From contig CAIKAW010000010.1 of the NCBI GenBank assembly GCA_903825575.1, forward strand, positions 1 to 63,563: a DNA stretch of 63,563 nt. Reading direction: 5' to 3'. The translations under genes were made by a program, and so were the position numbers. Shown here piece after piece: positions 7,738 to 17,462 of the stretch; position 1 is the first letter of the stretch; the number at the start of each line of letters is the position of its first letter. The notes beneath the pieces were generated by a model, which saw only the letters and a program-made list of their open reading frames with translations, did not search any database and was not told the DNA's origin. The stretch is from an uncultured bacterium (GTDB lineage: Bacteria > Actinomycetota > Actinomycetes > S36-B12 > CAIKAW01).

Positions 7738-9467
7738 CCGCACTGGGCCTTTGGCTCGCCGGCGCTCGACCAAGGACGCTTCCTGCCGCCGTCGCACCGG
7801 TAGCAGTGGGCACAGGCGTTGCTGCATACGAAAGCTCAATGCTTGTCGGTCGTGCCGGACTTGCGCTGGTTGTTGCTCTCTCATTGCAGGTAGGCGTCAA
7901 CTACGCCAACGACTACAGCGACGGGATCCGCGGCACCGACAATGAGCGGGTCGGACCGATTCGACTTGTAGGCCAGCAGTTGGCCAGCCCGCGCGCAGTC
8001 AAGTCGGCGGCGCTGCTCTCGTTTGCTGTCGCGGCAGTGGCGGGATTGGCGCTTGTAGTTCTCACTGGGGCTTGGTGGCTCCTTGCGGTTGGCGCTGCTT
8101 GCATCGCCGCCGCCTGGTTATACACCGGAGGGTCGCGCCCGTACGGCTATGCCGGATTCGGCGAAGTCTTCGTGTTCGTGTTTTTCGGATTGGTCGCGAG
8201 TGCCGGCACGACGTTCGTGCAGACCGGAACCGCACCTCGCATGTCGTGGCTGGCGGCGACCGCGGTGGGTTTGCCAATCGTTGCGATTCTTGTCGCCAAC
8301 AACTTGCGCGACATTCCAGGCGACACCGAATCGGGCAAGAAGACGCTGGCTGTTCGTCTGGGCGATCACCGCACTCGCATCCTTTACGAAGTTCTCATTG
8401 CCCTCACGTGCCTGCTAACGCTTCTGATTGCCGGGCTCGGTCCGCGTAAGGCCGTCGTTGCTTTGCTTGCATTGGTGGGACTGGTGCCCGCGCTACGAAC
8501 CTTGCGCTCCGGGGCGACCGGCCGGGACCTGATTCCGGTGCTGGCTGGAACCGGTCGATTCGTGCTGGTGTTTGGTCTGCTCTTAGGGCTGGGGCTCAGT
8601 TGGGGCACTTGGATTGCCGGGCCGCGACCGCGACCGAGCAGTTCCGGTATCCTTGGTATCTCGATCGTGGCGCGGGTAAACACCTTGAGCGAACAAGGCG
8701 GAACGTGCGGGGGTACCCCAATGCCGGTGAGGCTTCCGCGGCTGACCCGGCCGCTGCACATTGATTCCATCATCAGTTGCCCGTCGGGCCTTGAGACCGG
8801 CGCCAGCGACATCCTGATTCGTCGGAACGCAAGAACCACCAAGTTGTTGGACGGTTTCAGCGCCGCTCTGGCGGTTGCTGATGCACCACGAACTGCAGGC
8901 GCCTGCTTGGCGATGCTCCCAAACGTCTGGCCATTTGTGGCACTTATCCAAGGGCGGCAGTTCCGCCTAGCCATGCCGTTGAATGGCTGCGGCGGGCCGC
9001 AAACGAGTGCGACTGCTGCTTTTGCTGCGGTATTTCAACTCGCGCACCAAGAGCCCACACCCACCAATGGCGTGAGCGCAGTCAATTCGGCTAGACCTTG
9101 TGGAGTTGCCGATGTGACCGCGATGGTCGCCACTGACCTGACTGTTCGCGTAGTCAACACATCCGCGACAGCGTGTTCGATCAGCGGGAGTCCTGCTGTG
9201 GGATTAAAAGTGGCCAAGACCGAACGCGACATCCCCGGGTGGACCACCTATGTGCTGCAACCCGGACAGGGCATCGTCCAGCAGAACTACGTCAGGCCCG
9301 ACCAAACAGCCTGCACTCAACCGATCCCCACTGGTACGGGCGGCACGCCCACTTGGACAGTCAACGTCGGTGGCGTCACCTTGCATCCAACCGGATCTGC
9401 CCAACAAATCCGTCAGGTCGAAGGTTGTGCCGTTGTTGTCGCACAGGCAAGTAGTTCTTGGCGATGA
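7734..9467 (+). CDS. menA: MenA prenyltransferase fused to a Cys-containing, DUF4232-like C-terminal region
   Basis: The first ~292 residues are 1,4-dihydroxy-2-naphthoate polyprenyltransferase: a UbiA-family membrane protein with the two Asp motifs NYANDYSDGIRGTD and NNLRDIPGDTESGKKTLAVRLG and about nine hydrophobic helices. The frame then continues with no stop for about 285 more residues (577 in all; the family is normally ~290). After a Pro/Ser/Gly-rich linker there are a region with paired cysteines (SIISCPSG, AGACLAML, NGCGGP) and a DUF4232-like block (RPCGVAD, NTSATACSISGSPAVGLK, EGCAVVV). The extension has no signal peptide; a nine-helix MenA with its N-terminus inside would put it outside the membrane. 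Internal starts at GTG 8667 or ATG 8721 could make it a separate protein. MenA is certain, the extension's role unknown. Confidence 0.88.
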   Translation: MTALGLWLAGARPRTLPAAVAPVAVGTGVAAYESSMLVGRAGLALVVALSLQVGVNYANDYSDGIRGTDNERVGPIRLVGQQLASPRAVKSAALLSFAVAAVAGLALVVLTGAWWLLAVGAACIAAAWLYTGGSRPYGYAGFGEVFVFVFFGLVASAGTTFVQTGTAPRMSWLAATAVGLPIVAILVANNLRDIPGDTESGKKTLAVRLGDHRTRILYEVLIALTCLLTLLIAGLGPRKAVVALLALVGLVPALRTLRSGATGRDLIPVLAGTGRFVLVFGLLLGLGLSWGTWIAGPRPRPSSSGILGISIVARVNTLSEQGGTCGGTPMPVRLPRLTRPLHIDSIISCPSGLETGASDILIRRNARTTKLLDGFSAALAVADAPRTAGACLAMLPNVWPFVALIQGRQFRLAMPLNGCGGPQTSATAAFAAVFQLAHQEPTPTNGVSAVNSARPCGVADVTAMVATDLTVRVVNTSATACSISGSPAVGLKVAKTERDIPGWTTYVLQPGQGIVQQNYVRPDQTACTQPIPTGTGGTPTWTVNVGGVTLHPTGSAQQIRQVEGCAVVVAQASSSWR

Positions 9468-9871
9468 ACCGCCGCGGCAAGTTTGGGGCGTCCTTCCTGC
9501 TAAGCGTCTTGGCTCTGGCCGCGTGTTCACAGCACCAGAGCACCGCACTTGGTTCCGACGGACTGCACCACTGCAAGATTACCGACCCGTCGGCAAATGA
9601 ATCGGGTGCCTCGTGGGCGGATGTCCTGCACTGGGACGGCCGTCAATACATCGGCACCGAAACAAACATCGCGCCGGACAAACTTGGCGCGGTTATCGGA
9701 GCCATCACCTGCGAAGTCAGCACTTCAGGACTTGGCGCTAACTACCAATTACAAAACGGTGATGGCACAATCCCAGCGGGCTCAAAGATCTACGCAATCC
9801 TTGGCGTGCCAATCACGCAAGATGTGGCCGCAACCCGGCTCGGTGAGACCGTCAGGTACCGAGCGGGTTAG
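9464..9871 (+). CDS. Small lipoprotein coupled to the menA fusion gene
   Basis: Predicted 135-residue lipoprotein of unknown function. The N-terminus has basic residues (MNRRGKFG), a hydrophobic stretch and the lipobox LAAC, with the lipidated Cys near residue 20. The mature part has two further cysteines (HHCKIT, AITCEV), a W-x-GRQYIGTE segment and NGDGTIPAGSKIY, resembling a family of actinobacterial secreted proteins with a W...DGDAT pattern. The ATG at 9464 overlaps the menA stop (ATGA), so translation is probably coupled. A TTG two codons earlier is less likely. It ends 5 bp from the convergent PPOX gene. Confidence 0.75.
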   Translation: MNRRGKFGASFLLSVLALAACSQHQSTALGSDGLHHCKITDPSANESGASWADVLHWDGRQYIGTETNIAPDKLGAVIGAITCEVSTSGLGANYQLQNGDGTIPAGSKIYAILGVPITQDVAATRLGETVRYRAG

Positions 9872-9876
9872 TGCGT

Positions 9877-10263
9877 TTAAACCGTGCGACGTTCAACCCC
9901 AAGAAAACGCTTGTCTGCATCTTGGTTGACAGACCAACTCCAGATCACTTCTGGCGTGATCCGGATCTGCAATCCGCCATCGTGTTCCTCAATCAATGCT
10001 GAACCGCGAACTTTTACCCCACGCGGGCTCCACGGATTCGTGGTCACGAGTTCGTCGATAACAATTGTGGCGCGAGGATTGTTGCGAAGGTTCCCGTAGC
10101 GAACCGTCTTGGTGATGTCGTACCCACCGCTGACGATGGTGTCGGCGTCTAAGCCGAAAGTTACGGCGGCCACATCAGGCTCACCGGTAGCAGAGGCCGT
10201 GGCCAAGCGAGCCAATCGCTGCGACTTCAGGAAGGCAACTTCGGCGTCGGTGAAAACCCCCAT
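9877..10263 (-). CDS. PPOX-class, probably F420-dependent oxidoreductase
   Basis: 128-residue split-barrel flavin/deazaflavin oxidoreductase. The opening (FLKSQRLARLATASATGEPDVAAVTFGLD), the TKTVRYGNLRNNPRATIVIDEL block and KVRGSALIEEH are typical of the PPOX-class F420-dependent family; substrate unknown. The ATG at 10263 has AAAGGGA five nt upstream. It is the last gene of the heme/cytochrome c unit, 26 bp after the DUF4229 gene. A classical PNP oxidase is unlikely because the FMN-type C-terminus is absent. Confidence 0.8.
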   Translation of the reverse strand: MGVFTDAEVAFLKSQRLARLATASATGEPDVAAVTFGLDADTIVSGGYDITKTVRYGNLRNNPRATIVIDELVTTNPWSPRGVKVRGSALIEEHDGGLQIRITPEVIWSWSVNQDADKRFLGVERRTV

Positions 10264-10289
10264 GTAAATCCCTTTCGTGACTGATTGAG

Positions 10290-10616
10290 CTACTCGTCGT
10301 CCTCGGACGCAGCGGCATCGTCGATCTTCTTGTTGAGACGATCGGCAATAGAAACAATACCCGCCGAAATTGAACCGCGCTGTTTGGACAAAAGCGGAAC
10401 GGCAGCAATCCCGGAAATCACAAACGCGAGTGCGAGCAAGAGCCAACCGCGGGCTCCAAGTGCGTAGCAAATCCCGGCAGCGACGATCAGCAACCCGAGT
10501 CGAGCCAAGGTGTACCAAAGTGGTGCGAGCCGAGGGTCATGAACTACGGCCCTATAAGAAGCCACAGGAACTGCTGGAGCCTCAGACTCAACCGGCTCAG
10601 GCATCGCTTCGCTCAT
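10290..10616 (-). CDS. DUF4229-type membrane protein
   Basis: 108-residue protein with two membrane helices (WYTLARLGLLIVAAGICYAL and WLLLALAFVISGIAAVPLL) followed by LSKQRGSIS and an acidic tail (SEDDE), the layout of the actinobacterial DUF4229 family. Function unknown. The ATG at 10616 overlaps the ccsB stop by 4 bp, so it is coupled to cytochrome c maturation genes; a role in that membrane process is inference from position. Confidence 0.78.
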   Translation of the reverse strand: MSEAMPEPVESEAPAVPVASYRAVVHDPRLAPLWYTLARLGLLIVAAGICYALGARGWLLLALAFVISGIAAVPLLSKQRGSISAGIVSIADRLNKKIDDAAASEDDE

Positions 10617-11584
10617 CCGACACCGGCGAACGAGTGCAGCCCGGTGACGAAAAGGTTCACGCCGTAGTAGTTGAAGATGAACGCCGCGAATCCGAGCAAG
10701 GAGATATAGGCGGCTCGTCGGCCACGCCAGCCGATGGTGGCTCGCGCGTGCAGATAGCCGGCGTAAATCACCCAAGTGATGAACGCCCAAGTCTCCTTGG
10801 GATCCCAGCCCCAGTAACGACCCCACGCACTCTCAGCCCAGATCGCACCGGCGATCACAGCGAACGTCCACAGCGGGAACATGAAAGCGATGATGCGATA
10901 GCCCAACGTGTCCAACCGATCGGCTGTCGGCACCTTCGGGACAAGGAAGCCAAGACGCCCCGGAGTCAACCCGGCGGCTACGCGGCGATCGATTCGCTCG
11001 ATCGCGAGGTAGAGGATCGTTACAACACCGCTGACGCAGAAGGAACCACCGGACAAGATCGCTGCGGTGACGTGAATCCCTAGCCAGTAAGAGTGCAACT
11101 CGGGTACTAGCGGCCCGCTGGTGCTGTATAGCACCGTCACCGCCAGACCGAGAGTCAACAGGACGGGCAGCACGACGAAGATGCCCAGCCAACGAACATC
11201 GCGACGTAGGGAGATGACAAGGAACACAAGTGAGACTGCGAAGGCGGCGGCACAGGAGAACTCGTACATGTTGCCCCACGGCAACCGGTGCGCGGAAAGC
11301 CCTCGAGCTGCAATTCCAAGGGCGAGGAACGTTGTGGCGAGCCAGTACAACGACATGCCGACGTTGCCGGAGCGACGCCCGCTAGCTAGCAGCGGTGCCG
11401 GCATTTGCAATGGTGCGGGCGCCTGCCCGCCACCCACGAGCGCAGGTTCGGCTACAACTTCCGCAACCTTTCCACGTCCCGCGGCCAGTGAGACAGCGAA
11501 GGCAATCATGGCAACGGTGAACGCGGTCATCGACGCGTAGACGAGGATGTTGCTCAACTGCGCCAAGGTGGCATCGGACGGCAC
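10613..11584 (-). CDS. ccsB: Cytochrome c biogenesis protein CcsB (CcsA/ResC type)
   Basis: System II heme handling protein (323 residues) that with ResB exports heme and attaches it to apocytochrome c outside the membrane. Multiple hydrophobic helices and the conserved tryptophan-rich WWD-like segment WGRYWGWDPKETWAFITW with flanking histidines (SAHRLPWGNMYE, LHARATIGW) are visible. GTG start at 11584 with GGAG six nt upstream; 3 bp after resB. In actinobacteria this paralogue is usually named CcsB although it belongs to the CcsA/ResC family. Confidence 0.93.
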   Translation of the reverse strand: MPSDATLAQLSNILVYASMTAFTVAMIAFAVSLAAGRGKVAEVVAEPALVGGGQAPAPLQMPAPLLASGRRSGNVGMSLYWLATTFLALGIAARGLSAHRLPWGNMYEFSCAAAFAVSLVFLVISLRRDVRWLGIFVVLPVLLTLGLAVTVLYSTSGPLVPELHSYWLGIHVTAAILSGGSFCVSGVVTILYLAIERIDRRVAAGLTPGRLGFLVPKVPTADRLDTLGYRIIAFMFPLWTFAVIAGAIWAESAWGRYWGWDPKETWAFITWVIYAGYLHARATIGWRGRRAAYISLLGFAAFIFNYYGVNLFVTGLHSFAGVG

Positions 11585-11587
11585 TGG

Positions 11588-13183
11588 CTACTCCTTCGTC
11601 TCCGGGGCTACGCCCCGCAGGCCTTCGACCAAGGACGCCAGCTCGGCCGATATGTCGGTCGAGTCGGCTCGGGTAAGCCCGGCGACCTCGATGAGGGTAC
11701 CTCCGGATCCGGAATTGCTCACCCGCACCCAGAGCCGGCGACGCCGGACAGACAGGGAAAGCATCAGGCCAACTACGGCCGTGAGGGCTGAGGCGAGGGC
11801 AATCCCCTTGCCCGGGTCGTCGGCCACCGACAACGTCGCGTACTGGGCGACACCGGCAAATGTGACGGTGCCAGAGCCGTCGGGCAGCGTCCAGGTATCC
11901 CCTGGCCTAAGTGCCTTGATCGAGATGCGCGAGAGGTGCGTCATATCTAGGCGGTAGACGCTCTGGGGGACCCCGGAATTCAGCCCGAGGTCGCCGCGCC
12001 AGGCCGACAAGAACAGCGCCGGGTCCTGGGCCGCCGGGAAGACCGAGATCGGTCCGCGCACCGGGTCGACCACAGCTGTCGGCAAGAAGATGCCCTGCAA
12101 CCCAAGTTGCGGCGTCATGTCTGGGATCTTCGCGACACCTTGCGACGTGAAGTTGCCGTCCTGCGGCAGGAACACCACAAGGTCGTCGAACACGACCTTG
12201 CCCTGCCTGTCGTGCACGACCACGTGCGGTGCGTAGCCGTGTCCGATCAGGTACACGCGAGCGGTCCCGATCCCCAGCGGATGATTCGCCGTGATCGCTG
12301 CCGAGGTTGCTGATGCACCGGGTGCAGAACTGGATGTCACGTGAGCTGCGAAGTAGAGCGGCTCGCCATTCTGCGGGCCACCGGCTTGATAGGTGATGTC
12401 GAACGCGTCCAGGTGCACTGTGAAGGGCGGCAGATTTGACTGGTTGACCAGGCGCCCTGCGGTGAAGGTGTCGTATTGAGTAACGGTGTTCGCAAACCCG
12501 CCACCCTCTTTCACAATCACTTGCCCCTTCCAGCCGAACGCACTGCCGATTCCGATACCGACGAGTAGCACGAGGAGGGCGACGTGGAACAGCAGGTTCC
12601 CGGTCTCGCGGGCGTAGCCCTTCTCGGCACTAACAAAGCCCGAAGCCTTCGGGGCAACTTCGGAATTCAGTTCCACATGGTCCGTACGCCAACGCTTTGC
12701 ACGAAGTGTGTCGGCGGCCGCGACTAACACCTGGGGACCAAGTTCCGCCAAAGGAAGCGAACTCACCCAAGCGATGCCACCTGGCAGGCGAGCCGGATGT
12801 GCCGGCGCAATGGGAGGGCGAGCGCGCAGCGCGCGTAGATGCAATCTGGTGCGCGGGATAACACAGCCCGCCAGCGATATGAACAACAGCAGGTAGATCG
12901 CGGCGAACCAGGCCGAGCCAAACACGTTGAAGAAGCCGATCCGGTCAAGCAGCGGACCGAGCTTTGGATGCGCCGCAAGGTAAGCGTTTACTTCAGTTGG
13001 CTTGGACCCGCGCTGCGGGAACAGCGAGCCCGGAATACTGGCTAGAGCCAGCAAGAAAAGCAGCACCAACGCCACCCGCATACTGGTTAGTGCACGCCAC
13101 ATCCAGCGCAGCCAGCCACGAAAACCGATCGGGACAACCGGAGTCGCCGGCGCGGTACTGAGATCCGCTCCAGGGTCGCTCAT
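11588..13183 (-). CDS. resB: Cytochrome c biogenesis protein ResB
   Basis: System II partner of CcsB (531 residues). An N-terminal pair of helices ([44 protein letters not shown]), a further helix near [18 protein letters not shown], a large extracytoplasmic domain and a last helix near [16 protein letters not shown] match the ResB plan. I start at the ATG at 13183, which overlaps the ccdA stop (ATGA); the frame is open further upstream but that lies inside ccdA. Confidence 0.93.
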   Translation of the reverse strand: MSDPGADLSTAPATPVVPIGFRGWLRWMWRALTSMRVALVLLFLLALASIPGSLFPQRGSKPTEVNAYLAAHPKLGPLLDRIGFFNVFGSAWFAAIYLLLFISLAGCVIPRTRLHLRALRARPPIAPAHPARLPGGIAWVSSLPLAELGPQVLVAAADTLRAKRWRTDHVELNSEVAPKASGFVSAEKGYARETGNLLFHVALLVLLVGIGIGSAFGWKGQVIVKEGGGFANTVTQYDTFTAGRLVNQSNLPPFTVHLDAFDITYQAGGPQNGEPLYFAAHVTSSSAPGASATSAAITANHPLGIGTARVYLIGHGYAPHVVVHDRQGKVVFDDLVVFLPQDGNFTSQGVAKIPDMTPQLGLQGIFLPTAVVDPVRGPISVFPAAQDPALFLSAWRGDLGLNSGVPQSVYRLDMTHLSRISIKALRPGDTWTLPDGSGTVTFAGVAQYATLSVADDPGKGIALASALTAVVGLMLSLSVRRRRLWVRVSNSGSGGTLIEVAGLTRADSTDISAELASLVEGLRGVAPETKE

Positions 13184-13941
13184 AGGGCCGGAGTGAAGCC
13201 GCCGACAAGTCCTCGCAAAGCGATCGTCAGGTGGCCCCACAATCCAGTTACGAGGAGCAATCCGATTATGACCAGCAGACCGCCACCGATTCGCATAACC
13301 CAGACGTAGTGGCGCTTGACTATTCCAAGCGCACCCATCGCGCGACGGAAGGCCAGCCCAACAATCACGAAAGGCAGACCCAACCCGATGCAATAGAACA
13401 ACGACAAAAGCGCGCCGCGCGCAGCCGAACCTTGGCTGAAGGCAAGACCTTCAACCGCCCCAAGTGTCGGCCCAATACAAGGAGTCCAGCCCAGACCGAA
13501 AAGAACTCCGAGCACCGGAGCGCCCCAGAGCCCGAACTTCGGCGCCCAAGTGTGGATGCGGTAATCGCCCTGCAGCCCAGGAATCAAGCCAAGAAACGCC
13601 AGTCCCAGCCCAATTACTAGCAAGCCCAATCCGCGACTGATGATGTTTTGATAATGCAGCAAGAAAGAACCGATCCCGCCGAACATTGCGCCGTAAGACA
13701 CAAAGACAATGCTGAATCCGGCGACAAAGAGCAGACTGCCGAGCAGCACACGGCCCTTGGCGCGGACGTTGGTGCCTTCGGGGTCGGCCAGTTCTGATCC
13801 GGTCATACCTGTGACGAAAGACAAGTAGCCCGGAACCAACGGCAGCACACAAGGCGAAAGAAAACTCACCACTCCGGCTGCAAGTGCGATCGGAGCAGCA
13901 AGGATCAGGGAGCCGTCAGTGACGGTCTGCACCGCACTCAT
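13180..13941 (-). CDS. ccdA: Cytochrome c biogenesis transmembrane protein CcdA
   Basis: Thiol:disulfide carrier of the DsbD/CcdA family (253 residues, six helices) moving reducing power across the membrane to keep the apocytochrome CXXCH cysteines reduced. The two redox cysteines are in [14 protein letters not shown] (Cys31) and [11 protein letters not shown] (Cys155). ATG at 13941 with GGGGG five nt upstream. It lies 19 bp after the tlpA-like gene, its likely electron acceptor, and overlaps resB by 4 bp. Confidence 0.94.
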   Translation of the reverse strand: MSAVQTVTDGSLILAAPIALAAGVVSFLSPCVLPLVPGYLSFVTGMTGSELADPEGTNVRAKGRVLLGSLLFVAGFSIVFVSYGAMFGGIGSFLLHYQNIISRGLGLLVIGLGLAFLGLIPGLQGDYRIHTWAPKFGLWGAPVLGVLFGLGWTPCIGPTLGAVEGLAFSQGSAARGALLSLFYCIGLGLPFVIVGLAFRRAMGALGIVKRHYVWVMRIGGGLLVIIGLLLVTGLWGHLTIALRGLVGGFTPAL

Positions 13942-13960
13942 GACAACCCCCAAATGTTCG

Positions 13961-14524
13961 TCACGACGTCTCCTGCAACACCGGATCAATCAACCCTAAC
14001 AACCGGGACTCATCGACACCGCCGAGCGCCCTGGCGGCTACCCGCCCATGCCGATCGATCACAAGCGTGGAAGGAATGGCCGCGGGAGGAAGCGTTCCTC
14101 GGAAGGCAAGCAGCAATGCGCCGTCCTGATCGAACAAGCTTTGGAACGTCAGTCCAAAGTTTGCGGCGTACGCCTGGCCGGCAACGAGATTGTCTCGGGT
14201 GTCGATGCCGATGAACACCACTCCCTTAGCTGCTAACGCCTTAGCCACACGTTCAAGGGTTGGAGCCTCGGCTCGGCATGGAGGACACCAAGATGCCCAG
14301 ACGTTTAGAACAACTACCTTGCCCGAGAATTGCGACAACGCCAGCGAAGTGCCAGTTAGTGTTTGGCCCGAAACTGATGGAAGGGCTGCCCGATCCTTTA
14401 TCGAAAGAATCGTTGTAGCCCCATCACCACTGACGTAGTGAAGATCGCTCGAGCCAGTCCCAGAAGTCGCCGCACAACCGGTTAGGACCACTGCGGCGCC
14501 AAGCAGCAACGCCGAACCACGCAT
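13961..14524 (-). CDS. TlpA/ResA-type thioredoxin lipoprotein
   Basis: Extracytoplasmic thiol reductase (187 residues), likely the ResA/CcsX function: it takes electrons from CcdA and reduces apocytochrome c. Lipobox LTGC puts the lipidated Cys at residue 17; the thioredoxin active site [13 protein letters not shown] has Cys80 and Cys83; the cis-Pro region is [15 protein letters not shown]. The ATG at 14524 shares one base with the stop of the preceding phosphatase gene (TGATG). Confidence 0.92.
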   Translation of the reverse strand: MRGSALLLGAAVVLTGCAATSGTGSSDLHYVSGDGATTILSIKDRAALPSVSGQTLTGTSLALSQFSGKVVVLNVWASWCPPCRAEAPTLERVAKALAAKGVVFIGIDTRDNLVAGQAYAANFGLTFQSLFDQDGALLLAFRGTLPPAAIPSTLVIDRHGRVAARALGGVDESRLLGLIDPVLQETS

Positions 14525-15165
14525 CAGGCGCCGGCGATCTTGCTCGAGCCTGGGAGCAGCGCTGCGGCAGGCTCAGAGTAGGTGATCGCGACCAAATCGT
14601 TGCCATCAAAAGTGAGCGACGTCAGCGACGCAAGAGTGCACTGCCGGTGGCGGGGGTCATGGAAGAACCGGCGCTGCTCGGCGTCGAGTCGGGCTATCCA
14701 AACCGGCAACTGGTGACTAACAAGTACAGCCTCATGGCCGCGAGCCTGCTCGCGCGCAGCGGTGATTGCCGCCCGCATTCTGGCTGCCACCTCAACGTAG
14801 GGCTCGCCCCAAGAAGGTCGGAACGGATTGACGAGATGGCGCCAGTACTTGGGCTGGCGCAGCACGCCGTCGCCAACCGAAACTTGCTTACCCTCGAACA
14901 CGTTGTCGGCTTCGATCAGGTTCGGGTCCGTGGCAATCTCTAGCGAACGTCGGGCCGCCAAGGGGGCTGCCGTTTCCTGTGCCCGTTCCAACGGGGAGGC
15001 CACAACCAAGACGATGTCGCGCTCACCAATTGCAGTCGCGACTTTGTCAGCCATCGCCCGGCCAAGCTCGGACAAATGGAAATCGGGCAACCTTCCGTAG
15101 AGCACCTTGCCGGGGTTGTGCACCTCGCCATGACGCAGCAGGTGCACGATCGTCTGGTCGCTCAT
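14524..15165 (-). CDS. Histidine phosphatase (phosphoglycerate mutase-like)
   Basis: 213-residue histidine phosphatase. The catalytic motif [10 protein letters not shown] is at the N-terminus, the second catalytic block [10 protein letters not shown] follows and [11 protein letters not shown] supplies the C-terminal histidine. The substrate cannot be read from sequence. The gene is embedded between hemL and the tlpA-like gene with 4-bp and 1-bp overlaps, an arrangement also seen in other actinobacteria, so a link to heme or cytochrome supply is inferred. Confidence 0.85.
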   Translation of the reverse strand: MSDQTIVHLLRHGEVHNPGKVLYGRLPDFHLSELGRAMADKVATAIGERDIVLVVASPLERAQETAAPLAARRSLEIATDPNLIEADNVFEGKQVSVGDGVLRQPKYWRHLVNPFRPSWGEPYVEVAARMRAAITAAREQARGHEAVLVSHQLPVWIARLDAEQRRFFHDPRHRQCTLASLTSLTFDGNDLVAITYSEPAAALLPGSSKIAGA

Positions 15166-16481
15166 GCCGTCGGCGCCTTAGCCGCAGCCGCGGCCTTCGC
15201 CGCTGCTGGAAGAGCCTGGGCAACTCGGTCTAGTGCCGTTGCGTCATGGGCGGCCGACACGAACCAGGCCTCAAAAGACGAAGGCGGCAAGGAGACGCCC
15301 GCTTCCAGAAGCGAATGGAAGAACGGGCCGTACCTGAACGACTCCTGCGTGCGCGCGACGTCATAGTTGATGACCTCGGCAGCGGTGAAGAAGACACTGA
15401 AGAGATTGCCCGCCGTCTGTAATCTGTGAGCAACGCCCTCGGCCGTCAGTGCCGCCGAAACCAGTTCGCCAACCGTCTTGGCCGCCGCATCAACGCGCGC
15501 GTAAACATCAGGAGTGCATTGGCGCAAGGTAGCCAGCCCGCAGGCCGTGGCAACTGGATTTCCAGACAGCGTCCCAGCTTGGTACACCGGACCCGCAGGG
15601 GCGAGAAAGGCCATTACATCCGCCCGGCCGCCGAACGCCGCCGCAGGTAGCCCACCGCCCATTACCTTGCCAAAGGTAAATAGGTCGGGAGCCCAAGTGG
15701 CATCAATGGCCGCTTCGAGGCCGTACCAACCGTTGGGCGAAACCCGGAAACCGGTCATCACTTCATCGCTGATGAATAGCGCACCATTTGCCCGGCAGAT
15801 CCGAGCCAATGCAGCGTTGAAGCCAGGCAGCGGCGGAACAACGCCCATGTTGGCGGCCGCGGCTTCTGTGATCACACACGCAATCTCGTCACCAAACTCG
15901 GCGAATGCTGCCTCGACGGCAGCAATGTCGTTGTACGGCAACACGACAGTGTCGGCCGCAGATGCGCCGGTAACTCCAGGACTATCCGGCAAGCCGAGCG
16001 TGACAAGTCCCGACCCCGCAGCGGCGAGCAACGCATCGACGTGGCCGTGGTAGCAGCCGGCGAACTTCACTACTCGGCGCCGGCCGGTGAAGCCACGCGC
16101 AAGTCGAATCGCAGACATCGTGGCTTCGGTGCCGCTGGAAACGAACCGAACCTGCTCCACTGGCTCGACTCGGGCAACGATCTCTTCGGCCAACAAGACT
16201 TCACCTGGGCCTGGCGCCCCGAACGAGAATCCCTTAGCAGTAGCGGCGTTGACGGCGGCGAGCACCTCGGGATGAGAGTGGCCAAGGATCATCGGGCCCC
16301 ATGAGCAGACTAGGTCGACATACTCACGGCCGTCGGCGTCGGTGACGTAAGGACCGCGCCCCGAAACCATGAAACGCGGAGTGCCACCAACTGCCTTGAA
16401 TGCTCGAACCGGTGAGTTCACTCCGCCTGGGGTAACCGCCAATGCCCTTTCGAACAAGGCTTCAGATGCAGTCGCGTTCAT
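15162..16481 (-). CDS. hemL: Glutamate-1-semialdehyde 2,1-aminomutase HemL
   Basis: PLP enzyme (439 residues) turning glutamate-1-semialdehyde into 5-aminolevulinate, the step after HemA. The N-terminus ([24 protein letters not shown]), [28 protein letters not shown] and the PLP lysine in [16 protein letters not shown] (Lys272) are all present. ATG at 16481 overlaps the hemB stop by 4 bp and the stop overlaps the next gene by 4 bp. Confidence 0.96.
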   Translation of the reverse strand: MNATASEALFERALAVTPGGVNSPVRAFKAVGGTPRFMVSGRGPYVTDADGREYVDLVCSWGPMILGHSHPEVLAAVNAATAKGFSFGAPGPGEVLLAEEIVARVEPVEQVRFVSSGTEATMSAIRLARGFTGRRRVVKFAGCYHGHVDALLAAAGSGLVTLGLPDSPGVTGASAADTVVLPYNDIAAVEAAFAEFGDEIACVITEAAAANMGVVPPLPGFNAALARICRANGALFISDEVMTGFRVSPNGWYGLEAAIDATWAPDLFTFGKVMGGGLPAAAFGGRADVMAFLAPAGPVYQAGTLSGNPVATACGLATLRQCTPDVYARVDAAAKTVGELVSAALTAEGVAHRLQTAGNLFSVFFTAAEVINYDVARTQESFRYGPFFHSLLEAGVSLPPSSFEAWFVSAAHDATALDRVAQALPAAAKAAAAAKAPTA

Positions 16482-17461
16482 CGGCCAGCCTTAAGCCAAC
16501 CGGCAACCTCAGTAGCCCAGTAAGTCAGCACCGCACCAGCCCCGGCTCGCCGAATTCCAAGCAGGGATTCAAGAATCGCCCTATCACGATCGATCCAACC
16601 TTGGGCCGCAGCGGCCTCCAACATGGCGTACTCGCCCGATACTTGGTAAGCCCAAACCGGCACATCGACGGTCTCGGCCGCAGCCCGAACGACGTCGAGA
16701 TAACTTCCGGCGGGCTTCACGATCACCATGTCGGCCCCCTCCGCGACATCGAGGCGGAGTTCGCGCAAGGCCTCGCGGCCATTGGCTGGATCCTGCTGAT
16801 ATGTCCGACGATCGCCGACTAGCGCACTGTCGACCGCTTCGCGGAATGGGCCATAGAACGCGCTGGAGTACTTCGCGGCATACGCGACGATCCCGACGTC
16901 CGATCGTCCGGCGTCATCAAGCGCCGAACGCACCGCCGCGACTTGACCGTCCATCATTCCGCTCGTACCAACGAGGTGCGCCCCGGCTGCTGCCTGCGCG
17001 ATTCCCATTTCGCGGTACCGCAGCAGCGTCGCGTCGTTGTCGACGGAGCCGTCCGGTGCCAAAACCCCGCAGTGACCGTGATCAGTGAACTCGTCCAAGC
17101 ACAGGTCGGCCATCACCACTGTCGAGTCGCCCACCTCTGCGACTACGTCCCGGATCGCAACGTTCAAGGCGCCATCCGGATCAGTCGCGCCGCTGCCGTC
17201 TGCGTCCCGAACCGCTGGAACGGCAAAAAGCATGACCCCGCCGACTCCGACGGCTGCAGCGTCGGCGACTGCGCGACGCAAACTTTCGCGAGTGTGTTGC
17301 ACGACGCCGGGCATTGACTTGATCGCAGCCGGCTCGGTCAAGCCTTCACGATAGAACAACGGAAGAATCAATTCGGCCGAAGCCAATCGAGTCTCCGCGA
17401 CTAATCGGCGAATTGGTGCGCTTGCCCGCAAGCGTCGCGGACGCTCAATCGGGAAGCCCAT
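16478..17461 (-). CDS. hemB: Porphobilinogen synthase HemB
   Basis: Condenses two 5-aminolevulinates to porphobilinogen (327 residues). Active-site lysines lie in [14 protein letters not shown] (Lys197) and [12 protein letters not shown] (Lys249). The metal region [14 protein letters not shown] keeps Cys121 and Cys131 with Asp in place of the middle cysteine, as in other actinobacterial zinc-type enzymes. ATG at 17461, 1 bp after hemD. Confidence 0.95.
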   Translation of the reverse strand: MGFPIERPRRLRASAPIRRLVAETRLASAELILPLFYREGLTEPAAIKSMPGVVQHTRESLRRAVADAAAVGVGGVMLFAVPAVRDADGSGATDPDGALNVAIRDVVAEVGDSTVVMADLCLDEFTDHGHCGVLAPDGSVDNDATLLRYREMGIAQAAAGAHLVGTSGMMDGQVAAVRSALDDAGRSDVGIVAYAAKYSSAFYGPFREAVDSALVGDRRTYQQDPANGREALRELRLDVAEGADMVIVKPAGSYLDVVRAAAETVDVPVWAYQVSGEYAMLEAAAAQGWIDRDRAILESLLGIRRAGAGAVLTYWATEVAGWLKAGR

Positions 17462-17462
17462 T

